This document shows, one piece after another, positions 34,201 through 42,144 of a stretch of 64,000 nucleotides of DNA. Location of the stretch: the NCBI RefSeq assembly GCF_022179445.1, contig NZ_BPQU01000008.1, forward strand, positions 1-64,000. The letters run 5' to 3'. Made by a program: the position numbers and the translations under genes. Below the pieces are notes generated by a model. It saw only the letters and a program-made list of their open reading frames with translations. It did no database searches and was not told the DNA's origin. Position 1 is the stretch's first letter. Each line of letters starts with the position of its first letter. The stretch comes from Methylobacterium mesophilicum. Lineage in GTDB: Bacteria; Pseudomonadota; Alphaproteobacteria; Rhizobiales; Beijerinckiaceae.

Positions 34201-37175
34201 TTTGTCAGGAAGTTCGACCCCTGTGCGGCGACCCACTCGGCCAGCAGCGCGCTTAGATTCTGATCGAGGATGCCCGATCCGTAGCGACCTGTGAGACGGC
34301 CGATTAGCTGGGCCTTTGTGGCCTGAAAGCGCTCGCGCGCGGCGACGGCCCGGCGTAGGTCGCCGGCCCCGTCGGCCAGGAAGGCGACCCCGCAACGGGC
34401 TTCCGACCGCACGAGGTAGTTGCCGAGCACCATGAGCCCGCGCGTTCCAGCGTAGGTCGCGAGCAGGGTGGGTAGGCCGACCGCCTCGGCGAAGGTCTGC
34501 CCGCTGACACGAAGCGCGCCGAGCGTCTGTTCTACGGCTCGGATCGCGGTGCCCATGTCGTCGCGCCAGACCGGCGACCACTGGGTGGCCTCGACGCCCT
34601 GGAGCGGGTGATCCACCAGCGATCCGACGGACGCGAGGACGGGGCGAAGCTCTCGGCAGGCCGTGCGCAGGTTGGCGAGCGTCGTCTCATTGTGGGCGAG
34701 GTGATCCGGCCACGTGAGGACGAGCGGAGGCGCGCCGCCGCCGGCCGCGATCACACGCCCGAAGGCCTCATAGGCGGAAAGCCCGTTCTCGCGTCGTCGA
34801 TGTAGGGCGTTCACGAGGCCGTTCAGTTCCTCGCGCAGGCTTGCGAGGTCGCTCGTCGCAGCGTCCCAGGTGCCCTGTGACGGTGTCGAGCGCTCGTGCC
34901 AGGCCCGGCGCAGCTGGCCGAGGACGGCCGATTTCTGGGCCTTGGTCGAGTGGACCTCGAGGCAATAGTCGCCAAGGCCGATCTCCTGCAGGCGGCGCTG
35001 CACGACCTCCAGGGCGGCGGTCTTTTGCGAGACGAACAGCACGGTGCGCCCCTGGGCGAGGCACTGGGCGATCATGTTGCCGATGGTCTGGCTCTTGCCG
35101 GTCCCGGGCGGCCCGAACAGCACGAAGTCCTTGCCACCGGCGGCGGCGAGGACCGCTGAGAGCTGAGAGGAATCGGCTGACAGCGGCGCAAACACGGTCT
35201 CAGGCGGGTGCTCCCGATCAAGGCGTGTCGGTTCCGGGAAAGGCGTGCCGTCGCCGTAGGAGTGTTTGGGCGTGTCGATGAGATGGCGCACAATGGGGTT
35301 GCGCTTGAGCACCTCCGCGCGATCCACCAAGTCCTTCCACATCAAGTACTTGGTGAAGGAGAAGGCTGAGAGGACGACGTCCGGCACCACCTCCCAGCCG
35401 CGCAGTTCCTTCACGTGCTGGCGGACGATCCGGAAGATGCCGTCGACGTCGTACCCGGACGCGTCCCGAGGGAGGTCCCCCTCCAACTCCGGCATCCGAA
35501 GCTTGAAGTCTTCGCGCAGCATCTCGAGCAGGGTCGGGTTGATCCGCACCTCGTCGTCGTGGAGGGCAAGCTTGAAGCCGGCCCGCACGCTCGACCGCTT
35601 GAGGGTGACGGGGACCAGGACCAGCGGGGCGCGATAGGCAGCCTCACCCTCCTTCTTCGTCCATGACAGGAAGCCCACGGCCAGGAACAGGATGTTGGCC
35701 CCGCCCTCCTCGAAGCCGTTGCGGGCGAGCCGGTAGAGATCGAGCAGGCGATGGTCGAGGTCGGCCTCGGTCGAGGTCGTGTAGATCTCCTTTCGCGCGA
35801 GCGCGGCCTCCAGATAGCTGCGGCGGCCATCGTCGTGATGACGACGCGCGTAGAGGTCTGCGCTGCGCTCGTCCGATCCGGTCAGAACGTCCGAGAGCGG
35901 CTTCAGGCGATACTCGGTGCCCGCCGCGAGGCCATCTTCCAGCGACCCGGGCGAGGCGCATTCGAGGCTGACGGATCCTTTGCCCGGCTTGAAATTCAGC
36001 AGCTTGTTGCGCAGCGTCAGGTCAAGAAGCTTACGCTTCCAGCGTTCCACGCGACCGACCGGCGTCTCGGGGGCCTCGTCGATCGGCGCGCGCGCTTCCT
36101 CGTCGAAGCTCGGCAGTGCGGACAGCGTCTGGTTCAGCGGGATTGTCGGCCCAGGCGCGATGCCGGTCGGCTTTCCGTCGCCGAGATCCATCGGACGGAT
36201 CCCGCGCCGACGGCAGCGCCGGACGTCGATGGCGATTTCCAGCGCCGCGGGGGCCTCGTCTTCGACCTGGGCGTTACCTTGGCTCGTGGCGACCTTGAAC
36301 ATCGCTGGCGGATCCGGCGTGAGCAGGGTCGTCTCGACGAAGACGAGATCCTGGAGGTCGCGCCGCTTGCGGAGCAACTGCATGTCGTCGACGGTCGCGC
36401 TGGCGAAGTCGTCGTCCTGCAGCCAGACACCGACGAAGGCATGGCCGGCCGTGAGCACCAGCACGGGGTTCAGCCCAGCCTGCTCGAGACAGGCGGCGTA
36501 GAGCAGCGAGAGATCGAGGCAGGTGCCGACCTTGCGCTCCAGCACGTCGCTCGGGCCGCGGACTTTTTGGCCAGCTCGCTCGAAGCTCGCGGGCGGCAGG
36601 ACGTAGGCGATCCGCCGATCTGCAATCGCCGCCCAGATCGCCTCGGCCAACTCCCAGGCGCGGGACTTCTTGGCGGTCTTGTAGCCGTTCAGCCCTGTTT
36701 CGCGCCCAGCCTCGCCGAGCTTGGTCGCGGCATCGCGCAGGACGACGTCGACGGCGGGGTCGTTGGGGCGGACGAAGGCGGCGAGGAGTTCGGGCGCGCT
36801 TCGGCCACCACCCCAGTGCGAGGGCGGCAGAACCCGAAGCTCTTCGAGATGCCGGCCTTTCTCGCCGGCCGCATCCTCGACGATGACCGTCAGTTCAAGA
36901 CGGCTTGCCTCGGTGAAGTTGGCGAGCAAAGCCGCATCGAGCCGAACGTCCGGCAATTCGATGTGGTGGTTCGATCCTGCCGGAATGCGATCGATGCGGA
37001 GAGTGAGCGGCTGGACGACGGCGGGCCGGCTTTCGATCCGCACGCGGACATCGGAAAGCTCCTGCTCTGAGGTGTTCTCGACCACCACCTCGCGGATCAC
37101 CGGAACCGCATTCTCGTGGTACGCGAGACTGACGTGCTCCGTGACCGAGCACGTGATTTGGATACCGTCCTGCAC
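31233..37175 (-). CDS. Large SF1-type helicase with DUF4011, Vsr-like nuclease and DUF3320-like domains; probable anti-phage protein
   Basis: The protein has 1980 residues. In order: an N-terminal beta domain; a transglutaminase-like segment (GTCLDLSLLYAACLEQAG with a later GHAFVGVW, about 225-260); a DUF4011-like region starting at WKRKLLDLTLRNKLLNF (about 375); Walker A GPPGTGKSQ (about 690); Walker B VIFDEASQ (about 1325); C-terminal helicase motifs including LNVAITRARRELVVF; a Vsr/DUF559-like nuclease (about 1620-1705; FRIDLGIVHPDAPG, VECDGATYHS); and a DUF3320-like end. The GTG at 37175 follows AAGGGGGAA; a longer frame starts at 37229. This layout is known from single-gene defence helicases. 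Activity against phage is inferred. Confidence 0.8.
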   Translation of the reverse strand: MQDGIQITCSVTEHVSLAYHENAVPVIREVVVENTSEQELSDVRVRIESRPAVVQPLTLRIDRIPAGSNHHIELPDVRLDAALLANFTEASRLELTVIVEDAAGEKGRHLEELRVLPPSHWGGGRSAPELLAAFVRPNDPAVDVVLRDAATKLGEAGRETGLNGYKTAKKSRAWELAEAIWAAIADRRIAYVLPPASFERAGQKVRGPSDVLERKVGTCLDLSLLYAACLEQAGLNPVLVLTAGHAFVGVWLQDDDFASATVDDMQLLRKRRDLQDLVFVETTLLTPDPPAMFKVATSQGNAQVEDEAPAALEIAIDVRRCRRRGIRPMDLGDGKPTGIAPGPTIPLNQTLSALPSFDEEARAPIDEAPETPVGRVERWKRKLLDLTLRNKLLNFKPGKGSVSLECASPGSLEDGLAAGTEYRLKPLSDVLTGSDERSADLYARRHHDDGRRSYLEAALARKEIYTTSTEADLDHRLLDLYRLARNGFEEGGANILFLAVGFLSWTKKEGEAAYRAPLVLVPVTLKRSSVRAGFKLALHDDEVRINPTLLEMLREDFKLRMPELEGDLPRDASGYDVDGIFRIVRQHVKELRGWEVVPDVVLSAFSFTKYLMWKDLVDRAEVLKRNPIVRHLIDTPKHSYGDGTPFPEPTRLDREHPPETVFAPLSADSSQLSAVLAAAGGKDFVLFGPPGTGKSQTIGNMIAQCLAQGRTVLFVSQKTAALEVVQRRLQEIGLGDYCLEVHSTKAQKSAVLGQLRRAWHERSTPSQGTWDAATSDLASLREELNGLVNALHRRRENGLSAYEAFGRVIAAGGGAPPLVLTWPDHLAHNETTLANLRTACRELRPVLASVGSLVDHPLQGVEATQWSPVWRDDMGTAIRAVEQTLGALRVSGQTFAEAVGLPTLLATYAGTRGLMVLGNYLVRSEARCGVAFLADGAGDLRRAVAARERFQATKAQLIGRLTGRYGSGILDQNLSALLAEWVAAQGSNFLTKGGKQRRVAAQVQPYAEGPLPPDLGPDLTGLIEVAKHVKTGCLEELLLARLGLPWSNPDCAASEFAPAITWAEKVEQLLDILGPLSLGIDGLRDHLVHLVERQGRALAEGGRIAQSYAAFAQDRARANEAMKTLGLLAGRADPEEPLAADADWIEQSLALVRRWSSGLGRAQGWCAWQAAAQNARQTGLTPLIDALKDGRVASDRAEAAFEAAYARWWIDRVVSHDPVLRRFLPERHEDAIQRFRAADDRVTELSKQVVRSRLGGGIPGATAFGADPEWGTLSHELTKKTAHMPLRKLFGRMPTALTKLTPCVMMSPLSIAQYLPPDKEPFDVVIFDEASQISPWDAIGALARAKQVVIVGDPEQLPPTNVGDRGVDDIEDGSDVTDQESILDECLAANIPRRNLDWHYRSRHESLIAFSNSRYYGGRLVTFPSPVTDDRAVRLTLVPDGVYERGSGRVNRPEARAVVADIVRRLRDPSFAEERRSLGVVTFNGEQQRLIENLLDEQRRSYPELEPFFDKDRWHEPVFVKNLENVQGDERDAIIFSVAVGPDQTGRPVSTVSSLNKDGGHRRLNVAITRARRELVVFASMRPEQIDLSRTRARGVRDFKHFLEFADRGARALAEAFAPTGGDVESPFEAAVMAGLEARGWPVHTQIGVSGFRIDLGIVHPDAPGRYLAGVECDGATYHSSATARDRDRLREHVLTDLGWRIRRVWSTEWWMNAEGALAKLDQRLIADLEADRAKAAAAAPSDVAVEPEAVEQEHDEPTGEPEVTPPVDKVPSEPANDQEPVTDAIPQRLYADQVVPVTPPAPKPEVRDDVRAYKIADLNDLGRSVEPGRFYDASYRQALSAMVDYVLAVEGPIYEELLIKRIARAHDIQRVGPLVREAIADRIDASVARTEDDGRPVLWPRGEEPRTSYPHRPASAAIRSHTDTPMPELVGIAMTLPSNASEAERARLIGQRLGLSRIEASARARFARASELARHAAVA

Positions 37176-37583
37176 GGCTTCCCCCTTATCTTGAGCTGGA
37201 CTGTATGGGGACAGCCTCAAGTAGCGCAAGGTCGGCGATTCGCGGACGAGCTAACCTATATCAAGCATCTCAGGATTTCCGCGCCGCGAATGCTGCGGCG
37301 AATTCCTAAGCCCGCGGCTTCCGTCGCTTTGCTGCCAAGGCGCAGCGGAGCCCTTTTAGAATTAATCGTCGAACGCCCAAGGGCGCGCGGACGTAGACCT
37401 GAGGCTTACCGACCAATTGTCGGGCTTGTCATTCGCAGGGCGCAACGTGTCCCGATGGGGTTGGGGGCGTCCTCTCTGAGCGCTCTTCCTGACAATAGCG
37501 TGGATTGCGACACAGGCTGCGCACCGCACGCGGGACAAGCATCGGAGCCTGTCCTTATGATCGCCCGACCTTGGGAGGATCAG
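37176..37583. other. Divergent promoter region
   Basis: The region lies between the helicase and the dienelactone hydrolase-like gene. I see nothing beyond probable promoters and the GGGAGGAT ribosome site at 37573-37580. Confidence 0.5.
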
Positions 37584-38591
37584 ATGCGGCGACTGTCCTT
37601 ATTCCTCGTGGCCGGCCTGACGGCGTTCGGTTTCAGCGGGGCGGCGGCCGAGCCAGTGGGCGATGGCGTCGCTGATCTCGGCAGCTACGCCGCCCGCGTC
37701 GAGGTCCATCCGATCGCCAGCCTGACGCTGACCGACCGGCATTTCCTGACTGGGTCATCGGACGGCGCAAAGCCGGTGACGGTCACAGGTGTTCTGCGCA
37801 TCGCCAAACCGGGCGCGGATCGTCTGCCGACCGTCATTCTGATGCATGGCTCGGGGGGCCTCAGCGGCAACATCGAGTTCTGGCAGCGGGCTCTTGGCGC
37901 GCGGGGGATTTCGACCTTCGCCCTCGACGGCTTCACGGGTCGTGGCCTGACGTCGGTCAACACCGATCAGAGCCTACTGTCTCGCACGAACCTGATCCTC
38001 GATATCTACCGGGCGCTTGGCGTTCTAGCGAAGCACCCCCGGGTCGACCCGGCGCGGGTCGCGGTGATGGGGTTCTCGCGCGGCGGGCAGGCCGCGCTCT
38101 ATGCCAGCCTCAAGCGCTTCGACGCGAACTGGAACCGCTCAGGTATTACGCCGGCCGTGTTCCTGCCTGTCTACCCCGACTGTTCAATCCGCTTCCAAGA
38201 TGACACCGCGGTCGCTGCCCGCCCGATCCGGATGTTCGGAGGCAGCGGCGACGATTACAACCCGGCGGCGTCCTGCGCTGCCTACACGGAGCGGTTAAAG
38301 GCGGCGGGGTCGGACGTCAGCCTCACCGTGTTTCCAGGGGCGCAGCACGTCTACGACAACCCCGCGGGACCGCCCCAGCCAACGGTGGCCAAGGGCGCGC
38401 AAACGGTGCGGGCCTGTTCGCTCCATGAGGCGGCGGACGGTGTGATCGTTGAGGGTCCGAAGGATACGCCGTTCACCTACACCGATCCGTGCGTGCAGCG
38501 AGATCCTCACATCGGCTCGGACGAGGCCGCCCGCGTCGCGACCTTCAAGGGCGTCACCGATGCACTCGAGGCCACTTTCGGAAAGCGCTGA
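37584..38591 (+). CDS. Secreted dienelactone hydrolase-family protein
   Basis: The 335-residue alpha/beta hydrolase has a signal peptide (ends near GAAAEP), an oxyanion segment VILMHGSGGLSG and the nucleophile elbow GFSRGG (Ser165). A His in 'FPGAQHVYDNP' and an acidic residue near 'MFGGSGDDYNP' complete the likely triad. The export signal points to the periplasm. The ATG at 37584 has a strong GGAGG site 5 bases upstream. The substrate is unknown; carboxylic ester or lactone hydrolysis is typical of the family. Confidence 0.75.
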   Translation: MRRLSLFLVAGLTAFGFSGAAAEPVGDGVADLGSYAARVEVHPIASLTLTDRHFLTGSSDGAKPVTVTGVLRIAKPGADRLPTVILMHGSGGLSGNIEFWQRALGARGISTFALDGFTGRGLTSVNTDQSLLSRTNLILDIYRALGVLAKHPRVDPARVAVMGFSRGGQAALYASLKRFDANWNRSGITPAVFLPVYPDCSIRFQDDTAVAARPIRMFGGSGDDYNPAASCAAYTERLKAAGSDVSLTVFPGAQHVYDNPAGPPQPTVAKGAQTVRACSLHEAADGVIVEGPKDTPFTYTDPCVQRDPHIGSDEAARVATFKGVTDALEATFGKR

Positions 38592-38605
38592 GACCCTCTT
38601 GGCGT

Positions 38606-39577
38606 TTAAGCCGCCTCGCGCACGTGCTCCGAAACCCGGTCGATCGCGGCGATGACCTCACGCGGCGCGAGGTGCTGGATCATGTGGCCCATTCCAGGAA
38701 CGACGACGAGCTCGCTGTTCGGCAACTCCATATGCAACCGCTTCGACTGCCGGTCGACGTCGGCGATCTGATCATCGCCGCCGGCGATGATCACCACTGG
38801 CAGCGTCAGATCGCGGTAGTGCTTCTCGAGCTCGATCGTCACCGGCGTCATCAGCGCGGCGTCTTCCGCCGAGGCCCGAAGCTGCAAGGGTCGCAGCATC
38901 ATGGCCTTTGGAAACTTCCGGTCGAAGCGCTCGGTGACCGCGGCTGGCGCGAACATCGCCTTGATCATCGCCGGCTGCATCAGGCGACCAAGCACGGGTG
39001 ACACGGTATGGCGCATCAGGTCACCGACACCTGGGATTGCCACCGGGGACGACAACAGTACGTCGGCGCGGAGCGTCGGATAGTAATAGCCGGAGGCCAG
39101 GACGAGGCTGCTGACGAGCCGCGGTGCTTGAAGCGCGAAAGCAACCGCGACCAGCGAACCCCACGAGTGCCCGAGCACAACGGCCTGAGAGACGCCGAGC
39201 CGCTGAAGCGCTTTTTGGAACAGCGTCGCGTGATCGCGGGGCGTCCAGAGGCCACGCGGGCGATCGCTGTAGCCGTAGCCAGGACGGTCGATGATGATGA
39301 CGCGGTACCGCCCGGCGAGATCGTCGACGATACCGCTTACCAGGAAGTCCTGAATCATCATGCCATTGCCATGGATGAGGACGAGCGCCGGTCCCAGACC
39401 CCGCTCAACGTAGTGCAGCCGCACCCCATCGACGGTCAGGAATTGGCCAATCGGTGGCGTCTCACGCTCGGCCGCACGCGTCTTCGCAGCGGCGTAGACT
39501 GCCGACGCTGCGAGCGCAGCGGCGGAGCCGATCATCGTGGGGGCAAGCCAACGGCTGGTGGAGGAACGGCGGGTCAT
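38606..39577 (-). CDS. Alpha/beta hydrolase with N-terminal membrane anchor
   Basis: The 323-residue protein has an N-terminal hydrophobic segment (LAPTMIGSAAALAASAVYAA). The alpha/beta hydrolase fold follows: HGNGMM oxyanion loop, IIIDRPGYGYSDRP, nucleophile GHSWGS, Asp in IIAGGDDQIADV and His in VVPGMGHMIQH. Haloalkane dehalogenase- or haloperoxidase-like esterases look similar. It converges on the dienelactone hydrolase gene, with 14 bp between the stops. The start at 39577 was chosen over 39604 because the basic-hydrophobic N terminus begins there. Confidence 0.75.
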   Translation of the reverse strand: MTRRSSTSRWLAPTMIGSAAALAASAVYAAAKTRAAERETPPIGQFLTVDGVRLHYVERGLGPALVLIHGNGMMIQDFLVSGIVDDLAGRYRVIIIDRPGYGYSDRPRGLWTPRDHATLFQKALQRLGVSQAVVLGHSWGSLVAVAFALQAPRLVSSLVLASGYYYPTLRADVLLSSPVAIPGVGDLMRHTVSPVLGRLMQPAMIKAMFAPAAVTERFDRKFPKAMMLRPLQLRASAEDAALMTPVTIELEKHYRDLTLPVVIIAGGDDQIADVDRQSKRLHMELPNSELVVVPGMGHMIQHLAPREVIAAIDRVSEHVREAA

Positions 39578-39916
39578 AGGGTGATCCTGATGCGGCGGCC
39601 ACACGCGTCGATCGACCGGATCGCCGGGCCGTAAATACCCCGGCTCAAGGGCGAGCTTCCGGCGTTACGCGAAGCGATTGTTGCGATGCAAAACGACAAC
39701 GGGTCGGAGGGCCGAATGATCCGGTCCGACAGAAGCAATCGCCATCGGGAAAGTCGCCGCTTTTCGGGGATTTGGTCTGCGGAACCAGATTGGAACCGGC
39801 ATACATATCGATGCCATCGATATCGGCTATCAATTATATCTGTTTGAACGATGGTGCGTTGCGGCGCATCTTCCCCTCACAAGCCGGGCACACCCGGCAT
39901 ATGAGGGAAGATCACC
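39578..39916. other. Intergenic region with a long 5' leader
   Basis: There is no gene. The last 50 bases contain the hairpin listed at 39868-39912. Confidence 0.5.
39868..39912 (+). promoter_or_regulatory. Leader hairpin that hides the ribosome site of the next gene
   Basis: ATCTTCCCCTCA (39868-39879) pairs with TGAGGGAAGAT (39902-39912), with one bulged base. Inside this, GCCGGG pairs with CCCGGC. The GAGGGA ribosome site of the gene at 39917 lies in the 3' arm, so folding would block translation. Confidence 0.55.
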
Positions 39917-40135
39917 ATGACCATTCGCGCTTTCGTTCTCGCCGCTCTCGCTGTCGTTCCGACGCTCGGTTCGGCTATCGCCGGTGAGCGGATCGACTTC
40001 ACGCCGCCCCTTTATCGGGAGCAGGCGCGCCCGACCGCCTCTGTCCGGCCGGCTTCGGAGATCACCACGACGCCAAGCCTCGTGCGTGCTTCGTCGGACC
40101 TTCCGCGTCGCATCGTCGAAGCCACAGCTCGCTGA
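39917..40135 (+). CDS. Small secreted protein, unknown function
   Basis: The 72-residue protein has a clear signal peptide (MTIRAFVLAALAVVPTLGSAIAG) and a mature part of about 49 residues that is polar, with Arg, Ser and Thr and no Cys (GERIDFTPPLYREQARP, then SLVRASSDLPRRIVE). Small secreted proteins of this sort are frequent in Methylobacterium and have no known role. Its ribosome site lies in the hairpin at 39868-39912. The next small gene follows 66 bp later. Confidence 0.55.
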   Translation: MTIRAFVLAALAVVPTLGSAIAGERIDFTPPLYREQARPTASVRPASEITTTPSLVRASSDLPRRIVEATAR

Positions 40136-40201
40136 GGACCGATCGGAACGGGAATTGGCAGGAGCATGTTCGACGACGAAATTCCATCCTGGAGTTTCGC
40201 C

Positions 40202-40453
40202 ATGCGCGCGCTGACTATCGCTTCCGTATTCGTCCTTACCGCTGTTGCTGGCCTCGGCCAGGCGGTGGCCAAAGGTTGCATCAAGGGGGCTCTTATCGGC
40301 GGTCTTGCTGGTCATGCGGTCGGCCACGGCATGACCGGTGCGGCCGCCGGCTGCGCCGTCGGTCACCACGGTGCCAATAAGGCCTCGTCGACAAACACGG
40401 TGCCGACTTCGACCAGTGCATCGGACTCCACCACGACGTCGCGCTCGTACTGA
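40202..40453 (+). CDS. Small secreted Gly-rich protein with glycine-zipper-like segment
   Basis: The 83-residue protein has a signal peptide (MRALTIASVFVLTAVAGLGQAVA). A Gly/Ala/His segment follows (KGCIKGALIGGLAGHAVGHG and the TGAAAGCAVGHHGANKA stretch) that resembles glycine-zipper envelope proteins, and then a Ser/Thr-rich tail. The ATG at 40202 is preferred over an upstream ATG at 40166 because the signal sequence begins there. A terminator lies 27 bases after the stop. An envelope location is likely; the function is unknown. Confidence 0.6.
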   Translation: MRALTIASVFVLTAVAGLGQAVAKGCIKGALIGGLAGHAVGHGMTGAAAGCAVGHHGANKASSTNTVPTSTSASDSTTTSRSY

Positions 40454-40479
40454 TCGCAACGAACGGCTCTGTACCTTGG

Positions 40480-40511
40480 AAAAGGCCCTGGCATATCGCC
40501 GGGGCCTTTTT
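40480..40511 (+). terminator. Rho-independent terminator
   Basis: AAAAGGCCCTGG pairs with CCGGGGCCTTTT (one G-U pair), 7-8 base loop, T run at 40507-40511. It ends the transcript of the two small secreted proteins. Confidence 0.8.
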
Positions 40512-40949
40512 GTAGGGCGACCCGTCCGGCCTATTGTCAGGATCGTCTGGTGGGCCGGGCGTTAGGCGATCAGGGTACCACGGGCAACCGATCACGGCCG
40601 ACGGCTCTCCAGTCGCTGACAGATGGGTCAATCGCGACAAAACCCTGCCTCAATGTCGTACCCGGATGCGCCCGAGCCCTCCTCAAGCGTGAACGCCGAA
40701 GAGAGACGCGGCCGCCGTGTGCCTGTGCTCCAGACCACACCAGCCTGATGCGCCCATGTACAGGGCGATCAGTAGTCATCGGTCTGCTGCTCGAAATTCT
40801 TTGACCTGGGCGTGTAAAACGCCGTTTTCGGCCACAGGTCCATGCTGTCGCCGGCGCAGCCCTCGCGTTCGACGTAAGCTGGCCATGCTGAGTTCATGCC
40901 AGAATGGTCAGGTTTGTCGGACGTCCGCTGGATCGAAGCGAGAGCGAAC
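40512..40949. other. Intergenic region
   Basis: No gene is supported; only short fragments in several frames. Confidence 0.4.
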
Positions 40950-41438
40950 CTACCGGTTGTCCTCTTCGACGAGGACCTGAAGTCCGCCACGCGCTCCCGC
41001 GATCAGGCCTTCTTTGACCATGAAGGCCACCAGGGATGCGACAGGCCGTGTGCCTTTCGGGCCGAGTGCCGTTCGGAGCACATCGGTCGTGAGTTCACCG
41101 GGGTTCGTGGTCTCGTCCGCGATGCGAAGGCACACGTTGGCCTCGTAGTGGACCTGCTCGACCGCTTTCCTGCTCGCGAGCGGGATCCGGCGATCCTTGC
41201 AAAAATCCGTGAAGAGCTCGGCGAGCCAAGGGGGCCGGATCAAATCGGCCAAGGCCGCGACGTAAAGCTCCGAGCGGAGGCGGAGGCCGCAGGCGTAGCA
41301 CGGCTCTTCGCCGCTCCCGGCAACGAGGCTGTCGCAGGACGGGCAGCTGTGGAACGTTCCCACGGAACACGGGAAGTATATGTGCGAGTTCGCCATCATC
41401 GGGCGGCGGCGTCGGCATATACGGCAGGTTGCATGCAT
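40950..41438 (-). CDS. Zinc-ribbon protein of unknown function, possibly a recombinase N-terminal remnant
   Basis: The 162-residue protein starts with CRIC and has CPSC and CYAC pairs, consistent with one or two zinc ribbons in the first 55 residues. A helical part follows (LRPPWLAELF-like segment, RIADETTNPGELTTDVL, VASLVAFMVKEG). This arrangement is like the start of some tyrosine-type integrases from mobile elements, but no catalytic Arg-His-Arg-Tyr region follows. It lies directly next to an IS481-type element (41460), so truncation is plausible. The function is unknown. Confidence 0.45.
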   Translation of the reverse strand: MHATCRICRRRRPMMANSHIYFPCSVGTFHSCPSCDSLVAGSGEEPCYACGLRLRSELYVAALADLIRPPWLAELFTDFCKDRRIPLASRKAVEQVHYEANVCLRIADETTNPGELTTDVLRTALGPKGTRPVASLVAFMVKEGLIAGARGGLQVLVEEDNR

Positions 41439-41459
41439 CGTCGTGCGCTCTGGGCTTCT

Positions 41460-42010
41460 AGATGTTTGATCCCAGGGTTTGATGGTGCAATCTTCTCCTC
41501 GGAGTGGAGGGATGCGCTGTGGGCCAAGTTCTTCACGGCAGCGCCACGACGACTGAGGCGATCCGTCGAGCGATCCAGCATAGTCAAGCGAGCTTGAGGG
41601 CCCTCTCGAAGCGCTATGGGATCAACCAGAAGACGGTCGCCAAGTGGCGGCAGCGGACCTCGGTTGCCGACCAGCGCACCGGTCCGAAGGATCCGCGCTC
41701 GACGGTGCTGTCACCCGAGCAGGAAGCGATTGTCGTCGCCTTTCGTCGTCACACGCTCCTGGCGCTGGACGACTGCCTCTACGCGCTCCGGGCCACGATC
41801 CCGCACCTGACCCGCTCGTCGCTGCATCGTTGCTTGCAGCGCCACGGCATCAGCCGTTTGCCGGAGATCGACGGCGACAAGCCCAAGCGCTCGCGCTTCA
41901 AGGCCTACCCGCTCGGCTACTTCCACATCGATCTGGCCGAGGTCCACACGGCGGAAGGGCGGCTCTACTCAGATCAAACCCGCTCCACCAAATGCCGGGA
42001 CCAAACATCT
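41460..42010 (+). mobile_element. Internally deleted IS481-family element
   Basis: The element is 551 bp with imperfect terminal inverted repeats of about 29 bp. The left end begins AGATGTTTGATCCC (41460); the complement of the right end begins AGATGTTTGGTCCC (ending 42010). The 5' half of the transposase is kept and fused to the right end near 41968, so about half of the usual element is missing. No clear target duplication was found. Confidence 0.75.
41519..41968 (+). pseudogene. IS481-family transposase, N-terminal half only
   Basis: About 150 residues remain: GQVLHGSATTTEAIRRAIQ, the helix-turn-helix ASLRALSKRYGINQKTVAKW, the HLTRSSLHRCLQRHGISRLP linker, and the first catalytic Asp region YFHIDLAEVHTAEGRLY. 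After GRLY the reading enters the right end of the element, so the remaining DDE residues are lost. The likely original start is the GTG at 41519. The product could still bind the element ends. Confidence 0.8.
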
Positions 42011-42042
42011 AACGCACTCTCTGATCTGCGAAAATCGAGATC

Positions 42043-42082
42043 GGGGTGGGGTCACGATCGGCGCCGATCGTGACCCCACCCC
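42043..42082. repeat. Perfect 40-bp palindrome
   Basis: GGGGTGGGGTCACGATCGGC is followed directly by its exact reverse complement, with no loop. It lies between the IS481 remnant and the ISL3 element. Confidence 0.9.
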
Positions 42083-42144
42083 AAAGCGAATTTTAGCTTA
42101 TATTCCAACGTATTAAGCCCAGTCCTGGGAGGGGTGAACCTTCG

